DNA from: Aureispira sp. CCB-E
GTDB taxonomy: Bacteria > Bacteroidota > Bacteroidia > Chitinophagales > Saprospiraceae
NCBI RefSeq assembly: GCF_031326345.1
Contig: NZ_CP133671.1
Location: forward strand, 2,170,001 to 2,234,000
Reading direction: 5' to 3'
Length of the DNA stretch: 64,000 nt
A program made the translations under genes and the position numbers. Within the stretch, counting starts at the first letter, position 1; every line of letters begins with the position of its first letter. The notes under the pieces were generated by a model. It worked only from the letters and a program-made list of their open reading frames with translations. It was not told where the DNA came from and made no database searches. Below are positions 1-8,103 of this stretch, piece after piece.

Positions 1-715
1 GGGCTAGTTTTTGATTTTCTTCTGAAATAATTTCAGCATAATGCTGTATTTTTTCCTTTTTAGATAGCTTGCTGCTTTTTCCCAACATTTTACTGGCTAA
101 AGCGATATTCGTAATCGGTGTTTTGAATTCATGGGTCATATTATTGAGAAAGTCTGTTGTATGCTCTGATATTCTTTTCTCTTTGAGAAGCGATAAGGTT
201 GTGCGCCAAAATAATATCAATACAAGTAAAATTAGCAAGATAGAAGTAATGAACAAGGGACTCATTTCTGCCCAAATAAATTGTTTTTTATCCGCAAAAA
301 TGAGTTTTAACTCTAGTTGGTTTTTAGGGGTGAAGCCTTCTAAGTTTTTGTTATAAATGTAGTTCAGGTAGTCAGGAGCTTTGTTGGGCGGTTTGGAAAT
401 AACAAAGGAATAATCAATATTAAAATCATAAAATGCCATATAGTGCGCAAAAAGCGAGTCGATTACTTGGGACTCAACAACTCCTAATTGAGTGATTGTT
501 CCAGTAGTATTTTCGGCGGCGGAAGCTTCAATTTTTTGACAGGTTTCTTGGTCATTGTACAATGCGGCAACCGTTTTTGCAAGAACAATATCAGCTTTTT
601 CACTAAAAAGTTTTTCCTTGATAGTTGCCATTTGAAAAACCCAGTTGATTTGTATGATTAGAATGGTCAACAAGGCAAGGGAAGAAAAAGCAATAAAAGA
701 GTAGGTTCGTTTCAT
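1..715 (-). CDS. Sensor histidine kinase, N-terminal part (runs off left edge)
   Basis: The reading frame starts at the ATG at 715 and stays open to base 1, giving the first 238 residues. It has a membrane segment at about residues 7-27, a periplasmic sensor region of about 130 residues, a second membrane segment near 160-180, and then a HisKA H-box with the phospho-accepting His at residue 195 in NNMTHEFKTPITN. The ATP-binding domain would lie outside the window. The family autophosphorylates on this His and passes phosphate to a response regulator, probably encoded further left. The ligand cannot be told: I recognise no named sensor domain. The kinase assignment is firm because of the H-box with two flanking membrane segments. 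Confidence 0.88.
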   Translation of the reverse strand, partial: MKRTYSFIAFSSLALLTILIIQINWVFQMATIKEKLFSEKADIVLAKTVAALYNDQETCQKIEASAAENTTGTITQLGVVESQVIDSLFAHYMAFYDFNIDYSFVISKPPNKAPDYLNYIYNKNLEGFTPKNQLELKLIFADKKQFIWAEMSPLFITSILLILLVLILFWRTTLSLLKEKRISEHTTDFLNNMTHEFKTPITNIALASKMLGKSSKLSKKEKIQHYAEIISEENQKLA

Positions 716-747
716 AAATGGTTGTTTGTAGAATTTATGATAGAAAG

Positions 748-873
748 AGTAGTAGCATAGCTAACTAAAAGCGCAGCGCTCACGAAGTAATCAACGACCA
801 CGAAGTAGCAGCGAACCGAGCTATGCGAGCTCACGACCGTAGGGAGTAACAAAGCTAACTACCAATAATACTA
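748..873. repeat. Dispersed palindromic element, copy F (degenerate)
   Basis: This stretch fills the 313-base gap between the kinase start and the next gene. It contains AGTAGCATAGCTAACTA, the module CAGCGCTCACGAAGTAA, CCACGAAGTAGCAGCG and a terminal GCTAACTA. The same modules recur in the intergenic copies near 34.5, 37.6, 45.6 and 48.2 kb. No open frame runs through it. It is probably a degenerate, rearranged member of the repeat family. Confidence 0.6.
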
Positions 874-1028
874 ACAAAAAACTAAAAAATAATGAATGAT
901 ATACTGGATAGAGTGTTGCATTAACAACTCAATAACAAGTCAATAACGGCTGACTAACAGCTCTTTTGTGGATTCAAAACTATCTTTGAAAGGTAAACGT
1001 TATGCATTATTAAAAAAAAATAAATCAC

Positions 1029-1796
1029 ATGAAACGATATTATTTTATAGGAGGCTTTATTTTTATGGCAACCATTAGTTTGGGACAAAATTTTAGCGAT
1101 ACCTTTTTTAGGACGGATTATTTAGAAAACTCAAAAAAGCAAACAAAGTTGTTAAGGGATAATTATCGTTGCCAAATATATCCCTTACATACTCCCGCAC
1201 ATCCAATGTCTAAAATGTTATTGAGTCAAGCTCAAACTATGCTTGATCTTATAAAAGAATACCCTAATTCTTGGATTACAGATTATGTTTCTACCGAAAT
1301 TGAGGCGATTAACAAAGGAAAAAGACAGAAAACATATGGTGTAAATGCTCAACTGACAGACTCGCAAAGAAATCTATTAAAAATGGTCGATTTGAATACC
1401 TCCATATCGATTAAAGTCAAATACAAGCAAACCAATTCAGCTACTCAAAAAATTGAAGTCAAGACATTGAGTTTTTACATCGTCGTACAACCTGACGAAG
1501 AAGCGAACTATCCAGGAGGAGCAGTTGCCTTGCAAGAATATTTGATCGAAAATGTGTTGGATAACATTTCAGATACAGACTTAGTTCACTTAAAAGTAGG
1601 TAGGGTAGGGTTCACGGTCAACAACCACGGAAAGATAGAACTGGTACAGTTGAAAGAGAGCACTGGCAATTCAAAAGTTGATCAAATGTTATTAAACGTA
1701 ATTAAGAATATGCCACAATGGCAAGCCGCTAGAAATGCAGCAGGACTTTGGGTTAATCAAGGCTTTGAATTGGTTTTAGGCAATACGGGATGTTAA
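1029..1796 (+). CDS. Secreted protein with TonB C-terminal-like domain
   Basis: This 255-residue protein has an N-terminal signal peptide (MKRYYFIGGFIFMATISLGQ, cleavage probably after GQ). The middle region is not recognised. The last ~90 residues (VGFTVNNHGKIELVQLKEST, then VDQMLLNVIKNMPQWQAARN) follow the TonB C-terminal fold pattern: a strand, a helix with LDxxxLxVIKxMPxW, then a closing strand. It lacks the N-terminal membrane anchor and Pro-rich linker of a classical TonB, so it is unlikely to energise receptors by itself and may be a free periplasmic TonB-C domain protein. Such proteins are common in Bacteroidota, with mostly unknown roles. It converges on the next gene with a gap of only 23 bases. 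Confidence 0.65.
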   Translation: MKRYYFIGGFIFMATISLGQNFSDTFFRTDYLENSKKQTKLLRDNYRCQIYPLHTPAHPMSKMLLSQAQTMLDLIKEYPNSWITDYVSTEIEAINKGKRQKTYGVNAQLTDSQRNLLKMVDLNTSISIKVKYKQTNSATQKIEVKTLSFYIVVQPDEEANYPGGAVALQEYLIENVLDNISDTDLVHLKVGRVGFTVNNHGKIELVQLKESTGNSKVDQMLLNVIKNMPQWQAARNAAGLWVNQGFELVLGNTGC

Positions 1797-1819
1797 GATA
1801 CTACCTAATAATTGTCATT

Positions 1820-3355
1820 CTAAACCTTATAACCTGCTTTTGTTGCTTCATAAATACACTCTGCAATCGACTGGTTGGAAATTTTGCTATCAATCCAGCC
1901 AATAAATAAAATATAATCGGCCAATCGTCTTTTGCTTGTAATTGACAAAGCATCTAACTTTAGTTGCTGAAGAAGATCAACAATGTCACTTTCATTATGA
2001 TTGGGTTGCTGTTGGATGACGATACACTTTTTGATTGCTTCTAAAAATAATTTTCCCAACTTAAAGTGGCTGTGTTTGCGTTGCAACAAGCGAAGGGCAG
2101 AACGCACCATGCTTTCTAGAAGCAACCAGTTGCCTAGTTCATAGTGAGGAATTAAACCCAACAAACGCGTTTCCATTTGCAGATCTTCTCGATAGTTGCC
2201 TAGATTTAGTTGCAAAATATCATTATAAGATTCTAAAGCAGAAGAAAAATCTTCTGTAATGAGTGCAGAACGCATTAAATTGTCATGGACATAAATGTCT
2301 AAATCTGGGGTTTTATACCCCTTTTTGCTTGTGGTATCGTATTGATCTTTGAGTTCTTGGCGGACATCTTTTAAATCTTGAAGATTGCCTCTTAGGCTAT
2401 AGACCTTGCATTTGATAATATAAACTAGTAGCCGTTCTTTGGCAATAAATTCAGCATCAAAAGAATAAGAGTCTAAGACTTTGATTACTTTGAGCATATA
2501 TTCATCAAATACATCGTTGTACTTAATCTTATTGGCACAAGAATCCAAAAGGTTGGTTAATGAAATGATGTATTGTTTGGGAATGGCATTGATAAAATGT
2601 GGATTTTCTTCAAATATTTTAACATCGGCACTACTTGCTTCAAATATTTTTTCACCATCAAATTCTAAGTACCCTTCCATACTTTTTTGTAAGAAGGAAT
2701 AGCGTCTGGCTCTAAATGTCATTGGTCCATCAGCAGGCAATTCTATCTCTGAAGAGATTTCATGGTCAGGTCCTTTTTTGCGTAGGTGTAGTGTAAATTC
2801 AAGGCTTTTATTGAAGTAAACAGATTCGTTTTCAACACAAGCAATGTACTCTTTGTCTTTGGTCACTTCATTGTCTAAATAATTTTGAATTCCATTGACA
2901 TGATGACTAATTCGAAGCACATTGCGTTTCCATTCGTTCAGTAATAGTAGCAGACTAAATTTCTCATGTTTCGTCGCAATTTTTTTTGCTTTTTTGATAA
3001 TGCGACTACATTCTACATACAATTCTTTACTATACAACACACTGATATCGCTTAGATAATTGTATAAAATAATATCTATAGAGCTTTGTGAGTGGTAGTT
3101 ACGGAGTGCCTTTTGAATTTGATTAAAAAGATATTTTTTGATCTCCGAAAAGTTGTTGATAAAGTCGTAGCCTTTAAATTGTTTGAGCAATGCTTGTTCA
3201 TCGTACTCAACTTGTTCGTTAATGGCATCAAATAGTAAAATATATTTATTGGAGTCTTTTTTTTGTTGTAACAAGCCAAACCGTTTAAAGTAACGTTTTT
3301 CACTAGGTGTCATTTTTCGGATTAGCTTGAATAGTGCGTTTGATGGAGTCTTCAT
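1820..3355 (-). CDS. Large helical hypothetical protein, no signal peptide
   Basis: This 511-residue protein opens with NALFKLIRKMTPSEKRYFKR and has no signal peptide or membrane segment. The whole chain is rich in Leu, Lys, Glu and Tyr with repeated helix pairs, consistent with a TPR- or HEAT-like alpha solenoid in the cytoplasm. I recall proteins with a similar TxSEKRYFK opening in Bacteroidota but know no function. It is monocistronic; the long upstream gap holds a palindromic element. Start and length are well supported by the uninterrupted frame. The function is unknown. Confidence 0.7.
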   Translation of the reverse strand: MKTPSNALFKLIRKMTPSEKRYFKRFGLLQQKKDSNKYILLFDAINEQVEYDEQALLKQFKGYDFINNFSEIKKYLFNQIQKALRNYHSQSSIDIILYNYLSDISVLYSKELYVECSRIIKKAKKIATKHEKFSLLLLLNEWKRNVLRISHHVNGIQNYLDNEVTKDKEYIACVENESVYFNKSLEFTLHLRKKGPDHEISSEIELPADGPMTFRARRYSFLQKSMEGYLEFDGEKIFEASSADVKIFEENPHFINAIPKQYIISLTNLLDSCANKIKYNDVFDEYMLKVIKVLDSYSFDAEFIAKERLLVYIIKCKVYSLRGNLQDLKDVRQELKDQYDTTSKKGYKTPDLDIYVHDNLMRSALITEDFSSALESYNDILQLNLGNYREDLQMETRLLGLIPHYELGNWLLLESMVRSALRLLQRKHSHFKLGKLFLEAIKKCIVIQQQPNHNESDIVDLLQQLKLDALSITSKRRLADYILFIGWIDSKISNQSIAECIYEATKAGYKV

Positions 3356-3483
3356 AATTCAGTATTAATTCAAAAAGCTGTCAAAAAATAGGACAACAAC
3401 TTTTTAAATGTAGAATGAGTAACAGTGTATGATTCTTTTTGGGGGACGTATTTCAACGTTAGTATTATAACTTAATCTTATGG

Positions 3484-3680
3484 ATTAGTAGCTTGTTGCT
3501 TTTTTACTTTTTAGTTTGCTATACTCGTAAACAACATTTTTGTATTACTAATACAAGCTTACTGAGCAAAAAGATAAAAAAGTACATTTATATTAGTTTG
3601 ATAATCAGAAGTTTTTTGAAATTGAACGGGGTTTCAACTTGTTGATTATCAATTAAATATTTTTTTCAACAAACTATTGA
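3484..3680. repeat. Dispersed palindromic element, copy A
   Basis: The element sits in the 752-base gap between the helical protein and the small Cys-rich membrane protein. The outer arms are TAGTAGCTTGTTG (left) and TTTTTCAACAAACTATTG (right). The inner arms are TATTAGTTTGATAATCA (3591-3607) and TTGATTATCAATTAAAT (3640-3656). Positions 3567-3607 are identical over 41 bases to 33126-33166 in copy B, which is strong evidence for a mobile or duplicated unit. The outer arms pair less well than in copies B and C. No protein is encoded. Confidence 0.85.
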
Positions 3681-3975
3681 TTGATAAGATATGGGGCAAA
3701 TTTTTGTTTTTTTTTAACAATTTACTAGAAAAAGACTAAAGAGTTGAAAAAAAGGCTATGTTTTATGCTTTTGTGGTCTAAAATTTTACTTTGCATTCAG
3801 GTATTGGTATTTATACAAGGAAAAAATTAGGAATTGTTTTAAAAATGATAGTAGTCGATTTTTTGTAGAACAATTATAAACGAACAACAAATAAAATGCT
3901 TTTCAAAGAGCATTGTTATTGTAAGAAGTCTGTCAAGAAATTTCTAATAAAGGTCATTAATCAATAGACAATTAG

Positions 3976-3983
3976 TATCTTTG
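3976..3983 (+). promoter_or_regulatory. Putative Bacteroidota -7 box (TATCTTTG)
   Basis: TATCTTTG matches the TAnnTTTG -7 consensus known from Bacteroidota and lies about 125 bases before the small membrane protein at 4108. No good -33 TTG is visible at the usual distance, so this is tentative. The rest of 3692-4107 is A/T-rich with no other feature I can support. Confidence 0.35.
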
Positions 3984-4107
3984 AGCTAGTCATTGGATTC
4001 GAGCTAAAATAGGTTGTTTTAAACACAAACAACTTTAGAAGTGTTTATAATTTAAGAACACAAAAGAGCTGAACTAAAGGCTACTAATTCATTAAAAAGC
4101 AATATTT

Positions 4108-4320
4108 ATGACACATTTTTTAACCGTTTTCGGTTTGGTATTCGGCATTTTTTTCGTCTCTTTCTTGCTTATTAACATTCGCCAAATTGTGGTCGGAAAA
4201 GATTTTAGAGGAACTTGTGCGCAAAATAATCCTTTGTTAAAAACAAAGATTGGAGAGTGTTCTGTTTGTGGCAAAAAAGGAGATGAGGTGTGTAAAAATC
4301 CAGAATTACCAGCAGCGTAA
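4108..4320 (+). CDS. Small Cys-rich single-span membrane protein, NqrM-like
   Basis: This 70-residue protein has one N-terminal membrane helix (about residues 4-23, HFLTVFGLVFGIFFVSFLLI), followed by GTCAQN, then CSVCGKKGDEVC. A single helix followed by a GxC...CxxCG...C cluster is the pattern of NqrM (DUF539), which helps deliver iron to the Na+-translocating NADH:quinone reductase. Bacteroidota also have look-alike small proteins of this type without a proven role. No nqr genes are in the window, so the NqrM link rests on the Cys pattern alone. A hairpin terminator follows at 4332. Confidence 0.6.
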   Translation: MTHFLTVFGLVFGIFFVSFLLINIRQIVVGKDFRGTCAQNNPLLKTKIGECSVCGKKGDEVCKNPELPAA

Positions 4321-4331
4321 ATAAAGAGCAT

Positions 4332-4381
4332 ATCAATTCGTTCGTTTTGAGTTGTTAAAAATGAACGAATTGATGTTTTTT
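4332..4381 (+). terminator. Stem-loop terminator after the NqrM-like gene
   Basis: ATCAATTCGTTC (4332-4343) pairs perfectly with GAACGAATTGAT (4363-4374), followed by a T-run on the plus strand. Confidence 0.8.
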
Positions 4382-4406
4382 ATGGATTGTTTGGAGTTGA
4401 TCTTAC

Positions 4407-4859
4407 TTACAAAGGATAGGCAAATCCTTCTTTTATTTCCTCCATGACAAAAGAGCTCTGTATATTTGAAATGCCCTCTACTGTTGACAATTTTTCTACA
4501 ACAAAACGTTGGTATTCGTTCATATCACTAACGACAACTTCCAACAAAAAGTCATAATTGCCAGATACGTGGTGGCAGCGTATAATTTCAGGCAATTTAG
4601 CTACCTCTTTTCTGAAATTTAAAATCAACTCCTTGGAGTGTTTGAATAGAGATATTTGGCAATGTGCCATAAGCGATTTCCCTATTTTAGTTCTATCCAA
4701 AATAGCTACATAAGCCTTAATAACCCCTTGTTGTTCCAATTTTTTTATCCTCTCAAAGGTTGGAGAAATCGTTAATTTGATTTGTCCTGCAATCTCTTTC
4801 GTATTTTGTTTGGCATTAGCCTGTAATAAGTTTAGTATCTTTTTGTCTGTAGCATCCAT
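4407..4859 (-). CDS. Lrp/AsnC family transcriptional regulator
   Basis: The protein has an N-terminal winged helix-turn-helix (DATDKKILNLLQANAKQNTK, IAGQIKLTISPTFERIKKLE) and a C-terminal RAM ligand-binding domain (CHHVSGNYDFLLEVVVSDMN). I chose the ATG at 4859 because Lrp proteins normally start a few residues before the first helix; an ATG at 4901 would add 14 charged residues. It is divergent from the histidine decarboxylase gene with about 220 bases between the starts, the usual layout for an Lrp protein that controls its neighbour. These regulators usually sense amino acids, so histidine or another amino acid is a plausible effector. Confidence 0.88.
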   Translation of the reverse strand: MDATDKKILNLLQANAKQNTKEIAGQIKLTISPTFERIKKLEQQGVIKAYVAILDRTKIGKSLMAHCQISLFKHSKELILNFRKEVAKLPEIIRCHHVSGNYDFLLEVVVSDMNEYQRFVVEKLSTVEGISNIQSSFVMEEIKEGFAYPL

Positions 4860-5080
4860 AGCGGCAGTATTTTTTTCGTTTTTGTCTTCATCGAAGAACA
4901 AGATTTAGAAAGCATTACTTTTTATTTGAAAATAATAGAATTTTTTTCTGAGAAAAAGATATTGTAAGAAAAAAAAGAAGATATGCCGTATTTTTACAGA
5001 AAATAAATATTGATTATTTCCAAAACTTTGATCTTGATTGGAGATAATTTTTAGAGAACGATTGCAAAAAATACAAACAA

Positions 5081-6232
5081 ATGGATAACAACTTACGGAC
5101 TTGTGATAAAGAGCGGTTAACTCAGTTAAAAACAGAAGTAAAAAAAGCGAGGGATTCCTTTTTGGGGTATCCAGTGTCCAAAGATTTTGATTATTCTGAG
5201 TTATATGATTTCTTAAAGTTTCCAATCAACAACTTAGGAGATCCATTCGAAAATAGCACTTACAAAGTTCAAACGCACGAAATGGAGCGAGAGATTGTTG
5301 CTTTTTTTGCGAAAGTATTTAGAGCCAATCCTAACGATTATTGGGGATATGTTACCAATGGTGGTTCGGAAAGCAATTTGTATGGACTCTATTTGGCTAG
5401 AGAAATGTATCCTAAGGCCATGGTTTACTATTCTGAATCTACTCATTATAGTGTTCGAAAGAACATACACTTGCTGAACATACCAAGTATTGTCATCCGC
5501 TCTAAAGAGAATGGTGAAATTGATTATGAAGATTTTGAGAATACAGTGCAATTCAATCGTCATAAACCTGCGATTGTTTTGACCACTTTTGGAACGACCA
5601 TGAAAGAAGCCAAAGATGATGTTTCAAAAATAAAAGGGATTCTAAAAAAATTAGCCATTCAGAATCATTATATTCATTGCGATGCCGCTTTGTCGGGGGC
5701 TTATGGGCGGTTTGTGACACCGTATGTACCCTTTGATTTTGCAGATGGTGCGGATAGTATTTCGATTAGTGGACATAAGTTTATAGGCTCGCCAATGCCT
5801 TCAGGTGTGTTGATTACCAAGCGATCTTATCGAGACAAGATATCTAAAGGAATTTCTTATATAGGCTCTTTGGATACGACAATAACAGGATCTAGAAATG
5901 GACACAGTCCTTTGTTTTTGTGGTATGCAATAAAAAAACTAGGATTAGAAGGACTAAAGAGAAGGTATCTACATAGCTTAGAAGTGGCAGAATATTGCAA
6001 AGATAAATTAAATGAAATAGGAATAAAGGCTTGGACAAATCCAGGAGCAATTACAGTTGTTTTTTCTAAGACATCCGATCAAATTAAATCCAAATGGCAA
6101 TTGGCAACAGAAGAAGCCGTCACACATATTATTTGTATGCCGAATGTAACAAAGGAGCAAATCGACTTATTTGTAGAGGACGTAGCGAATAGTGTAGAAG
6201 AGGAAAAGCAGGAAATGGAGTTTAGTTTTTAA
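5081..6232 (+). CDS. hdc: PLP-dependent histidine decarboxylase
   Basis: This 383-residue protein is a group II PLP decarboxylase closely resembling the Gram-negative histidine decarboxylases such as that of Morganella morganii (about 378 residues). Shared blocks include GYVTNGGSESN (89-99), YYSESTHYSV with the cofactor-stacking His at 122, HCDAALSG around 199-206, the PLP Lys at 233 in ISGHKFIGSPMP, and GSRNGHSPL. The reaction is L-histidine to histamine plus CO2, in the cytoplasm. Substrate choice is inferred from overall similarity; another small amine product is possible. A divergent Lrp-type regulator lies upstream and an unusual long hairpin follows the stop. Confidence 0.82.
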   Translation: MDNNLRTCDKERLTQLKTEVKKARDSFLGYPVSKDFDYSELYDFLKFPINNLGDPFENSTYKVQTHEMEREIVAFFAKVFRANPNDYWGYVTNGGSESNLYGLYLAREMYPKAMVYYSESTHYSVRKNIHLLNIPSIVIRSKENGEIDYEDFENTVQFNRHKPAIVLTTFGTTMKEAKDDVSKIKGILKKLAIQNHYIHCDAALSGAYGRFVTPYVPFDFADGADSISISGHKFIGSPMPSGVLITKRSYRDKISKGISYIGSLDTTITGSRNGHSPLFLWYAIKKLGLEGLKRRYLHSLEVAEYCKDKLNEIGIKAWTNPGAITVVFSKTSDQIKSKWQLATEEAVTHIICMPNVTKEQIDLFVEDVANSVEEEKQEMEFSF

Positions 6233-6271
6233 GTTCGTATGGTTTCATTTATTACTATACAATAGAGGTAG

Positions 6272-6355
6272 GTTATACACTTAAAATCACAAGCTCGAAA
6301 ATCAACAGCTTTGATTGTAACAACACTTCGTGAATTTTAAGTGTATAACTTTTTA
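6272..6355 (+). terminator. Long stem-loop after hdc
   Basis: GTTATACACTTAAAATCAC (6272-6290) pairs with the complementary stretch at 6330-6349 with one bulge, then TTTTT follows. The loop is about 39 bases, far longer than in an ordinary terminator. It can end hdc transcription and also lies before the convergent DUF819 gene. Confidence 0.7.
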
Positions 6356-6378
6356 TGCAATTGTTGGAAAATGGTGTG

Positions 6379-7776
6379 TTAAGTACAAGCTTGCATTAAA
6401 ATAGCACAGATAATAGCTCCATATGTACCCAATGCATAGCCCAAAACAGCCATTAATACCCCAACAGGTGCCAAAGCAGGACTAAAAGCGGAAGCGACAA
6501 TAGGTGCAGAGGCGGCACCACCAATATTGGCTTGACTTCCTACTGCTACAAAGAAGAAAGGTGCTTTGATGAGTTTGGCGGTTATTAATAAAATAATCAC
6601 ATGTACTAACATCCAAGTGATACCAATCGCAAATAGCCCTATATTAGACCAGACTTCCCCTAAATTCATTTTCATTCCAATAGTTGCAACCAAAATGTAA
6701 ATAAACACAGAGCCTATTCTAGAGGCTCCAACACCTTCTAATTTTCGTGCCTTGGTAAAAGAAAGAAGCAGACCTACAGTAGTCGAAATGACAATTAGCC
6801 AAAAGAAGCCTGATAGAAGTGAGTTTAATCGAAGTTGTTTTAATGTAGTACTATATTGTTCCATGAATGGGACAATAACATCGGCTCCCCAGTGTGCCAA
6901 ACCAACACCACCAAAGGCAAGTCCGCCTAAGATAAAGTTAGAAGTGGTGGTAGGCATTTGCTCAACGCTTGCTCGATAGTCGCTAACGCTTTTTTTCAAT
7001 TCTTCGATTGAAGAGGCATCGGCATTGAGTTTGGCGTCAATTTTTTCAGAAATATTAGCTCCATACAGCAAGAAACCCATCCAAATATTAGCTACCACAA
7101 CATCAACGATGATCATTGTTGCAAACAAGTTATCACTCACTTCAAAGATTTCTTTCATTGCCGCCTGATTGGCTCCACCTCCAATCCAACTTCCTGCAAC
7201 CGTAGACAGACCACGCCAGAGCTCGTCAGGGGTAACACTAACCAGATTGGGAAAAATATATGAAGTCACCAAAAGCGCAATCGGACCACCCAGTATAATT
7301 CCAACCGTAGCCGCAAAGAACATGATTAAAGCTTTGGGACCTAATTTTTTGATGCCCTTAAAATCAATGCTTAAGCAGAGTAGAATCAAACTGGCAGGTA
7401 ATAGATAGCGGGAGGCAACAAAGTATAATTTTGATTTTTGAATAAAGGGCTTGTATTCATTGGATTCAATGCCTGCTTGCTCCAAAAATTCTTTAATGCC
7501 TTCAAAAGACAATGCTTGTAAATTAACTCCTGTCAAGTCAACACCTCGTTCATTCAAGAATGCCATCAAAGCATCTCCCTTAAAAAACTCTGGTGCAATA
7601 AGTCCCAAAGGATAATTAAGCAACGCAGGTAAAAAATAACAAAGTAATAAAGAAGGGACAATGGTATAGAATTTTTTCCAACCAGGGGCACTAGAACTGG
7701 CAGTGTGAAAAATACCAGCTAAAAGCAGCATTAGTAAGCCAAAAACAACAGCGTCGTTAGTGAAGAATGGTTCCAT
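6379..7776 (-). CDS. DUF819 family multi-spanning membrane protein
   Basis: This 465-residue protein has about ten hydrophobic helices in two halves separated by a charged loop (near residues 245-270). It carries the DUF819 hallmarks: GSWIGGGANQAAMKEIF in the first half and VGSQANIGGAASAPIVASAF in the second. These paired Gly/Ala-rich motifs resemble the inverted-repeat core of secondary carriers, and the family is thought to be transport related, but no substrate is known. It converges on hdc. Export or uptake of an amine is one idea, but nothing in the sequence proves it. Confidence 0.85.
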   Translation of the reverse strand: MEPFFTNDAVVFGLLMLLLAGIFHTASSSAPGWKKFYTIVPSLLLCYFLPALLNYPLGLIAPEFFKGDALMAFLNERGVDLTGVNLQALSFEGIKEFLEQAGIESNEYKPFIQKSKLYFVASRYLLPASLILLCLSIDFKGIKKLGPKALIMFFAATVGIILGGPIALLVTSYIFPNLVSVTPDELWRGLSTVAGSWIGGGANQAAMKEIFEVSDNLFATMIIVDVVVANIWMGFLLYGANISEKIDAKLNADASSIEELKKSVSDYRASVEQMPTTTSNFILGGLAFGGVGLAHWGADVIVPFMEQYSTTLKQLRLNSLLSGFFWLIVISTTVGLLLSFTKARKLEGVGASRIGSVFIYILVATIGMKMNLGEVWSNIGLFAIGITWMLVHVIILLITAKLIKAPFFFVAVGSQANIGGAASAPIVASAFSPALAPVGVLMAVLGYALGTYGAIICAILMQACT

Positions 7777-7806
7777 TGATATTATTTAATCAGTTTTTGA
7801 AAATAG

Positions 7807-7828
7807 TAGTTAGCAGCACAGCTAACTA
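7807..7828. repeat. Short palindrome, relic of the dispersed element
   Basis: TAGTTAGC, a 6-base loop and GCTAACTA form a perfect 8-bp stem just upstream of the DUF819 gene. The same GCTAACTA end occurs in copies F, E, H and K of the intergenic family. The rest of the 327-base gap 7777-8103 shows no other feature and would carry the two divergent promoters. Confidence 0.55.
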
Positions 7829-8103
7829 TTGAGAAAAGCTTTTTTAAGTCTTTAAAGGTTCTAAGATACATTTTATTCCGTAATCTTTTGGTACTTGTTC
7901 AGTAGTAAGCCCAAGAGAGACTTGGCAAGCTCTACCAAAAAGTAGACATTTCATCCTCTAAAATTTTAATATTCTGTATCTTGTTTTGTAAAAATTGAAC
8001 ATAGATTTTATTAATTTCTGTCGGCTTGTATATAAATGAACTACCTTGTAATTTCCCTTTTTTCAAAGTTGGTGACTTTGTAGGACGTAGCTACTAAAAA
8101 TGG

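Noticed and set aside
69-356. 95-residue frame on plus at the left edge
   Set aside because: It is the antisense shadow of the histidine kinase H-box region.
4905-5225. 106-residue frame on minus overlapping the hdc start
   Set aside because: It covers the hdc N-terminus and the divergent promoter; Phe/Leu-rich from A/T-rich DNA, no motif.
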